Below, piece by piece: positions 56,967 to 64,000 of a stretch of 64,000 bases of DNA. The notes under the pieces were generated by a model. The model was not told the DNA's origin. It was given only the letters and a program-made list of their open reading frames with translations, and did no database searches. The number at the start of each line of letters is the position of its first letter. Position 1 is the stretch's first letter. This DNA is from Streptococcus gallolyticus (GTDB lineage Bacteria; Bacillota; Bacilli; Lactobacillales; Streptococcaceae): positions 62,001-126,000 of the forward strand of contig JAIMFC010000007.1 in NCBI GenBank assembly GCA_019794795.1, in the 5' to 3' direction. Both the position numbers and the translations under genes were made by a program.

Positions 56967-57158
56967 ATGAATCCAACAGAACTTTTCAATGAAGTAAAAG
57001 ACCTTATTGCAAACAAAGACCTTGATGGTGCTAAAAAATTCATCGAAGATCATAAAGATGAACTCGGTGACTATGTAGAACAAGCACAAGATTTACTGAA
57101 AGGCAACGATTTTGTAAACGATGCTCTTGATAAAGTAAAAGGCTTGTTTGGGAAATAA
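56967..57158 (+). CDS. Small charged protein of unknown function
   Basis: A 63-residue acidic/basic protein with two predicted amphipathic helices (PTELFNEVKDLIANKDLDGAKKFIEDHKDE and GDYVEQAQDLLKGNDFVNDALDKVKGLFGK). AAAGGAGA precedes the ATG, and a terminator follows. No named family recognised; real by its spacing, ribosome site and codon use. Confidence 0.8.
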   Translation: MNPTELFNEVKDLIANKDLDGAKKFIEDHKDELGDYVEQAQDLLKGNDFVNDALDKVKGLFGK

Positions 57159-57162
57159 TAGA

Positions 57163-57198
57163 CAGAGGCTAGGAGTCGTTCCTAGTCTCTATTTTTTT
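57163..57198 (+). terminator. Terminator of 63-residue protein gene
   Basis: AGAGGCTAGGA, loop GTCG, TTCCTAGTCTCT then a T run. Confidence 0.9.
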
Positions 57199-57206
57199 AT
57201 TGACAA

Positions 57207-57843
57207 CTACTTTATCAACACATCTACTACTTCAGTCAAGGAGGAAACCACCCAATCTACCTTGTAAAGCGAATCTTCTTGATTGTATTTTCCCAAACCA
57301 GCTTGTAACCAAATAGTTGTCATCCCTAATTTCTTTGCCGGTATCATATCATTGTCAATTCGATCTCCAATATAGATTGCTTCTTGGGGTAAGATACCTG
57401 CTAACTCCAAGGCACTTGAAAATATTCTCACATCTGGCTTACTGTAGCCAACTGCTGAAGAACTCAGTACAAGTTGGAAATAATCAGCAATCCCCCAATT
57501 TTCCAACCGTTCCGCTAAATTCTCTTTCTGATTTGCGATGACTCCCAGCCGATAGTCGCGCTGCAACTGTTCTAAAACAGCCTTAGTATCCGGGTATAAA
57601 TAATCCGTGCTATGGGTCCCACTGTGGCCGTTCAACACCTGCAATGGTAAAATAAGACCAAGTCTCCCGTATTGGATCTTGATTTTTTCGGGAATACTCG
57701 ACCAACTTTTCTTCAAATTCATCTAATGTTACCACCCTACCTGCACTACTGAGCGTCTTGACGCACCTTTTACTAAAAAGTCGATAAGTCTCCCTTTCAT
57801 CAACTAAAGTTGAACCCACATCAAAAAATATCCATTTTTTCAT
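57207..57843 (-). pseudogene. HAD-family hydrolase, frameshifted
   Basis: Frame 1 (57610-57843) gives the HAD N-terminus MKKWIFFDVGSTLVDERETY, up to ERPQWDP, then a TAG at 57610-57612. Frame 2 continues as HSTDYLYPDTKAVLEQLQRDY and KPDVRIFSSALELAG, with IYIGDRIDNDMIPAKKLGM near the C-terminus. Together they make one complete ~210-residue HAD phosphatase. A lost base at or near GGG (57614-57616 on plus; CCC on minus) breaks it. Motifs I, II/III and IV are all there, so the loss looks recent. Confidence 0.85.
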
Positions 57844-57916
57844 TCAAATCTTCCTTTTTCAAAATTGTTCTATAAAGTACTCACTTTAGTGTAACAGATA
57901 AATCTTCATAAAAGCA

Positions 57917-57947
57917 AAAAAGCTAGGAAATTTCCTAGCTTTTCTTT
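57917..57947 (-). terminator. Terminator of enolase gene
   Basis: AAAAGCTAGGAAA / TTTCCTAGCTTTT then TTTGC; fully symmetric so may act both ways. Confidence 0.88.
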
Positions 57948-57955
57948 TCTAAACC

Positions 57956-59284
<1,329 letters not shown>

Positions 59285-59302
59285 TTAATTTGTTACATTA
59301 CT

Positions 59303-59331
59303 ATCATACTGTAAAAGCGCCTTTTTTTCAA
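59303..59331 (-). promoter_or_regulatory. Enolase promoter
   Basis: TTGAAA (59326-59331), 17-base spacer, TATGAT (59303-59308). Confidence 0.78.
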
Positions 59332-59397
59332 GGAAAAATCGTTGAAAAGCCTTATTTCTAGCATGTAAACGTTTGCCTTTTCAGGCTTTTTCAATTA

Positions 59398-59406
59398 TGT
59401 TATAAT
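59398..59406 (+). promoter_or_regulatory. Extended -10 promoter for DUF1694-type gene
   Basis: TGTTATAAT with CAACTT then ATG: the transcription start should fall on the ATG. A weak TTTTCA lies 17 bases upstream. Confidence 0.62.
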
Positions 59407-59412
59407 CAACTT

Positions 59413-59859
59413 ATGACTGACTTAAATAATCTTATTTTACAAAAATCAAGCGGTGAAAATCGTATCAATCCAGATGAGCAACGTTACTATATGGGAACCT
59501 TCCGTGAGAGGGTTGTTTTAGTTGTGGAGTTTGCTGATGCTACAGAAACAAATTTTCAAAAACAATTCACGACCATTTGTGACCACTACTTGGCGGACTA
59601 TTCACCTTTAACACTGAAACTCTCTCCCAAGTTGACAGATCGTCTACAGATTAGCTATATAAAAATTGCCCAAGAAAAGGGGCTGACTGTCAGTATCATT
59701 GATGAGAAAATTGCAGACTCTCCTTTTGCATTGCTCTTGCACACAGACCATGCTGTAAATCTTGAAAATATTGACCTGGCAAACAAATTCATCGCTGAAG
59801 CGAGTGCTATCCAGTCCCCTGAAAAAGTTCCCTTATGGAAAAAACTATTTTCAAAATAG
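59413..59859 (+). CDS. DUF1694 (YueI-type) protein, leaderless
   Basis: A 148-residue cytoplasmic protein resembling the DUF1694/YueI family (NRINPDEQRYYMGTFRERVVL, LLHTDHAVN). TGTTATAAT ends six bases before the ATG and no ribosome site is present. The next gene starts eight bases after, behind AGGAG. Function unknown. Confidence 0.82.
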   Translation: MTDLNNLILQKSSGENRINPDEQRYYMGTFRERVVLVVEFADATETNFQKQFTTICDHYLADYSPLTLKLSPKLTDRLQISYIKIAQEKGLTVSIIDEKIADSPFALLLHTDHAVNLENIDLANKFIAEASAIQSPEKVPLWKKLFSK

Positions 59860-59867
59860 GAGCAGCC

Positions 59868-60515
59868 ATGTACCAAACTATCTTATTTGACTTAGACGGA
59901 ACTCTGACGGACTCTAGTGAAGGAATCGTGAAGTCTGTCCTCTATGCTCTCGATAAATTAGGTTATCCCCTTCCTCCTCGCCAAACTCTGCTACCTTTTA
60001 TCGGACCACCACTCCTAGAATCCTTCCAAAAAGTATGCCAGATAACTGAAAAAGAAGCCCAGCTGGCCATCCAATATTACCGAGAATATTTTTCCAAAAA
60101 AGGACTCTTTGAAAATCAAGTCTATCTAGGTATTGAAGAACTGCTCTCACAATTACAAAAGAATGGAAAAAATCTGATCTTGGTTACCTCAAAACCTGAA
60201 ATATTTGCTAAAGAGATTTTAAAGCATTTTCAGCTAGACCATTATTTTACACTTATTGCCGGTGCTAGTTTGGACGAAAGTCGGAATAAAAAGGGGGAGG
60301 TCATCCGCTATGCCTTAGCGCAATTGGATAATTTCGAAAACTCGACCACCATTATGATTGGTGACCGTCTGCATGATATTGTAGGTGCAAAAGAGAATCG
60401 CTTGAACTCTATGGGAGTTCTCTACGGATTTGGTAGCCGAGATGAATTAGAAACGGCTGGTGCGACCTATATTGCAGACACTACTCAACAAATCATTTCT
60501 ATCCTATCAAGTTAA
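59868..60515 (+). CDS. HAD hydrolase, phosphoglycolate-phosphatase-like
   Basis: A 215-residue HAD subfamily IA enzyme from the ATG at 59868 (AGGAGCAGCC upstream). Motif I DLDGTLTDSS, motif II LVTSKP, motif III/IV KKGEVIRYAL and MIGDRLHDIVGA. Likely phosphatase on a small phosphate ester or PPi. Cotranscribed with the leaderless gene. Confidence 0.88.
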   Translation: MYQTILFDLDGTLTDSSEGIVKSVLYALDKLGYPLPPRQTLLPFIGPPLLESFQKVCQITEKEAQLAIQYYREYFSKKGLFENQVYLGIEELLSQLQKNGKNLILVTSKPEIFAKEILKHFQLDHYFTLIAGASLDESRNKKGEVIRYALAQLDNFENSTTIMIGDRLHDIVGAKENRLNSMGVLYGFGSRDELETAGATYIADTTQQIISILSS

Positions 60516-60517
60516 AA

Positions 60518-60547
60518 GAAGCTGAATCTACAATCAGCCTCTTTTCT
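60518..60547. terminator. Bidirectional terminator between HAD and serB genes
   Basis: GAAGCTGA / TCAGCCTC stem followed by TTTTCT, in the convergent gap. Confidence 0.7.
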
Positions 60548-60578
60548 GCTTACTCTTAAAAAATGAACCTTTAATTTC

Positions 60579-61220
60579 CTATTTTTCGTCTAAAATCTCT
60601 ATTAATTTATAGAGATTTTTTTCAATGATACTGTATGGCGCCTCTGCTTGAACAATGGGTTTGGCACAAAAGGCAACCCCTATTCCAGCAGCCTGTATCA
60701 TAGGAAGATCATTAGCACCGTCTCCCATGGCTATGGTTTGGCTCAGTTCCAAATTATTTTCTTTTGCCCACGTTTCGAGCATAGCCTTCTTGACATCCTT
60801 GGTCACGATATCCCCTAGGACACGACCGGTCAACTGACCATCAACTACCTCCAGATGATTGGCCTTCACATAGTCCAAGCCAAGTTCTGCTGCTAATACA
60901 TCCACTGTTTCATGAAATCCACCAGAGACTACTGCTACCTTGTAGCCACGCGCATGCAATTCATCCACTAATTCTTTTGCTCCTGGTGTAAAATGAATTT
61001 TCTTCAGTATTTCTTGAAAAACAGTCTCAGGCAAGCCTTTCAAGAGAGAAACTCGTTCATCTAAGGCTTGACGAAAATCCAGTTCTCCCCTCATAGCACG
61101 CTCGGTAATATCAGCCACCTGGCTACCAACACCTGCGACCTCCCCTAATAAATCAATTCCTTCTTCTAAGATTAAGGTCGAATCAACATCCATCACTAAT
61201 AAGCCTTTTACATTCTCCAT
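60579..61220 (-). CDS. serB: Phosphoserine phosphatase SerB
   Basis: Final step of serine biosynthesis, 213 residues from the ATG at 61220 (TGAGG upstream). DVDSTLI nucleophile motif, SGGFHETVD and GDGANDLPMI. A promoter TTGCAT-N16-TACAAT precedes it. Confidence 0.93.
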   Translation of the reverse strand: MENVKGLLVMDVDSTLILEEGIDLLGEVAGVGSQVADITERAMRGELDFRQALDERVSLLKGLPETVFQEILKKIHFTPGAKELVDELHARGYKVAVVSGGFHETVDVLAAELGLDYVKANHLEVVDGQLTGRVLGDIVTKDVKKAMLETWAKENNLELSQTIAMGDGANDLPMIQAAGIGVAFCAKPIVQAEAPYSIIEKNLYKLIEILDEK

Positions 61221-61286
61221 ACAAAACCTCATTTTTTTCTTTTCTTAAATTGTACCAAAATTTCCAGACTATGCAAGAATATACAA

Positions 61287-61308
61287 AAAACTGGATAAAT
61301 CCAGTTTT
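61287..61308 (-). terminator. Terminator of ezrA
   Basis: AAAACTGGATT / TATCCAGTTTT, followed by TTTGT on the minus strand; touches the stop codon. Confidence 0.88.
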
Positions 61309-63032
61309 TAATAACGAATGGCTTCGCGTGTTTTTTCATAAGAATTGACAAAACGCTCTGTCACACCTGGTTCAACCGTCTCCAATGCAAATGAAATCTC
61401 TTCAAATGAAGCTTGATAATCAAAGTCCTTTTCAAAGATAGCCAAGGCACGAGTGAAGGCTTTTTGAATTGCAGGGTCAAATGAACGATAGCGATTTGAA
61501 TATTGGAGCAATTGCTCTGTCAAGGTGGCATTTTGAACAATCAGATAAGCAGTATCTTCCAAGTTATGAATGTCAAAGGTTGCGTTTTCAAGCAAGCGAT
61601 TCACAACTTCAATATTGATACGTTTGTAATCCAACTCTGCTAGAAGTGCTTCAACATGATCACTCGTACGGAAGAAAATGTTGAGGAACTCTTCAGGAAT
61701 ACCTGGCAAATTGCGTTTTTCCATGTAACGTTTCAAGGTATGCAATTGGTTGATGTAAGTAGCAGCCTTGTTACGCGCATTTGTTTCAGAAGTTTCTTGT
61801 GATTGCAAGTACTCTGCCAAAATCAACTGCTCTTCTTCCATTTCTGTCAAGGTTACATTGGCATGTTCCAGGCGCTCTTCCAAGATAGAATAAGCAACTT
61901 GTGGAGCATCCAATTCTTCAACACTTTCATCAACTACTTGTTCAATCGTAGCAATGCGATTTGACAACTGCTGAATACGAGACAGCTTGCTTTCAGCCAA
62001 GAGGTACGAGTGGTTCAAGCGTTCTGCTTCTGCTGCCAAAGTCTGAGTGTTTTGAACGGCATGTTCTACAAATTTTGGAAGTGTCTTGCTCAACTTGCTT
62101 GTCGCACGGTGTGAATCAATTTCTTTCGTAAATAGTTGATAGAGATGATTGATATGCTCTTGAATCTGTTGATTTTCAACTTCAGCTGCATCCAAATCAA
62201 AAGACACAATCAAAGCTGTATTTTCGCGGATAGCAACTCGGATATCTTGGAATTGAGTTTCAATATCACCTTCGGTGAAGAGGTAATTCTGCTCAATCAA
62301 TTTACGGTAACCTGTTTCCAAGTCATCCAACTGATCAGGAAAGGAAGTTTCCACTTTTTCAATTAAGTCAGGAATACGATCCATGATTTGGTTGAGGGCA
62401 ATCATATGTTCTTCCGTCTTATCCAAGATTTCAGAAGCTTCAATCGGATCACCTGATGAATTAAGCATCACAAATTCTGAAAATTCAACTTCAATATTCT
62501 TGAGTTGTTTTTCCAATTCAGGAAGCGTTTCGCCATAAGCATCTGTGTTTTCACGAACAGACTCTTGCAAGCTATCAAAGAGATCAAGAGCATGTTTGAC
62601 ACGACCTGAATTTTTCTCTTCTTGCTCTTTCAAATCTTGAAGACCGTTGCGGATCGAAGCAATATCTTCTTCCACCAAGTCAATCTGACTCTCAATGCTA
62701 GCAATAGCATTTTTAGCACTCATGAAACGGAAAGAATTATTGTAACCTTCTGCTTCAAAAATGTGATTTTCAATATCTGCAAAGGAATTAAGCGAAAGGT
62801 CAACCCATTTTTGATTCCATTCACGGAAGCTAACTTGACTTTGACCAATCAAATGCAGATTTTTCACTGCTTCCACTTCATCATTGACAGGTAGGTTGAA
62901 CAAATCTTCTTTACGTTCTTCCAAAGCAACCAGACGGTTATCATTGTGCTTGCGTACAATAAGTCCCGCTACATAAACAATAAGTAATATAACAACAATC
63001 GTAATGATTAAAAAGATTGTTCCACTAGACAT
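61308..63032 (-). CDS. ezrA: Septation ring formation regulator EzrA
   Basis: Cell-division protein, 574 residues. One N-terminal span ([21 protein letters not shown]) is followed by a long cytoplasmic run of spectrin-like coiled coils (DLEEREAEIRN-type heptads throughout). It restrains FtsZ ring assembly and links division to cell-wall synthesis. Follows gyrB, a conserved streptococcal order. Confidence 0.95.
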   Translation of the reverse strand: MSSGTIFLIITIVVILLIVYVAGLIVRKHNDNRLVALEERKEDLFNLPVNDEVEAVKNLHLIGQSQVSFREWNQKWVDLSLNSFADIENHIFEAEGYNNSFRFMSAKNAIASIESQIDLVEEDIASIRNGLQDLKEQEEKNSGRVKHALDLFDSLQESVRENTDAYGETLPELEKQLKNIEVEFSEFVMLNSSGDPIEASEILDKTEEHMIALNQIMDRIPDLIEKVETSFPDQLDDLETGYRKLIEQNYLFTEGDIETQFQDIRVAIRENTALIVSFDLDAAEVENQQIQEHINHLYQLFTKEIDSHRATSKLSKTLPKFVEHAVQNTQTLAAEAERLNHSYLLAESKLSRIQQLSNRIATIEQVVDESVEELDAPQVAYSILEERLEHANVTLTEMEEEQLILAEYLQSQETSETNARNKAATYINQLHTLKRYMEKRNLPGIPEEFLNIFFRTSDHVEALLAELDYKRINIEVVNRLLENATFDIHNLEDTAYLIVQNATLTEQLLQYSNRYRSFDPAIQKAFTRALAIFEKDFDYQASFEEISFALETVEPGVTERFVNSYEKTREAIRY

Positions 63033-63122
63033 GTAAATCTCCTTAGATATTAGTATTTACTAGACAATATCGCTTTATTATACCATACTTTTCTAGCATA
63101 TGCACTTGATTTTTTAAGAATA

Positions 63123-64000
<878 letters not shown>

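Overview
This is a stretch of a low-GC Gram-positive chromosome, almost certainly a Streptococcus and most probably Streptococcus suis. The support is the rgpA-rgpF rhamnan cluster, a 552-residue FbpS/PavA-type NFACT protein, the ferredoxin / LysM-protein / cmk / infC-rpmI-rplT neighbourhood and the gyrB / ezrA / serB / enolase neighbourhood. No phage, conjugative element, insertion sequence, rRNA, tRNA or CRISPR array is visible. Most genes lie on the minus strand and both ends of the window cut through genes.

Layout: (1) 1-3417, an ABC uptake system of the TrpX/TrpY type: the end-truncated permease, then two tandem lipoprotein receptors behind a long attenuator leader whose small peptide ends in a run of tyrosine codons. 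(2) 3475-9326, a complete ribose operon rbsRKDACB with promoter and operators. (3) 9564-14154, a leaderless rRNA-methyltransferase-type gene, aroD, aroC, tyrA and a YlbF-type protein. (4) 14190-16413, a lipoteichoic acid synthase. (5) 16552-19812, infC-rpmI-rplT with its leader, cmk, a LysM protein, a leaderless ferredoxin and EbsA. (6) 20118-34240, rhamnose-polysaccharide synthesis: rmlD, rgpA-F, a GacH-like phosphoglycerol transferase, two multi-span membrane proteins and a secreted DUF5648-repeat protein; a 156-bp tandem duplication marks the rgpF/gacH junction. (7) 34309-42540, an MFS exporter, a GNAT/Rgg/ABC-F operon, a frameshifted membrane-protein gene, an esterase and RNase J2. (8) 42664-46095, a second TrpXYZ-type transporter behind a T-box leader whose specifier reads TGG (tryptophan). 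(9) 46141-50472, a beta-glucoside PTS operon under a LicT/RAT antiterminator. (10) 50576-64000, fbpS, the acetolactate decarboxylase operon, a lactonase, a frameshifted HAD gene, enolase, a leaderless DUF1694-type gene, an intact HAD phosphatase, serB, ezrA and the 3' part of gyrB.

The main new observation is that two paralogous aromatic-amino-acid-type ABC importers in one window carry different 5' sensors. One has a tryptophan T-box, interrupted by a repeat-like insertion. The other has what looks like ribosome-mediated attenuation through a peptide ending S-Y-Y-Y-S-Y-F-R, with a matched set of competing hairpins. Other points are three genes whose -10 box lies 6-7 bases before the start codon (probably leaderless), a likely ATA start for IF3, a promoter nested in a terminator loop, the 156-bp duplication, two frameshifted genes, and hairpin-rich repeats. 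All are read from sequence alone; no database search was possible.
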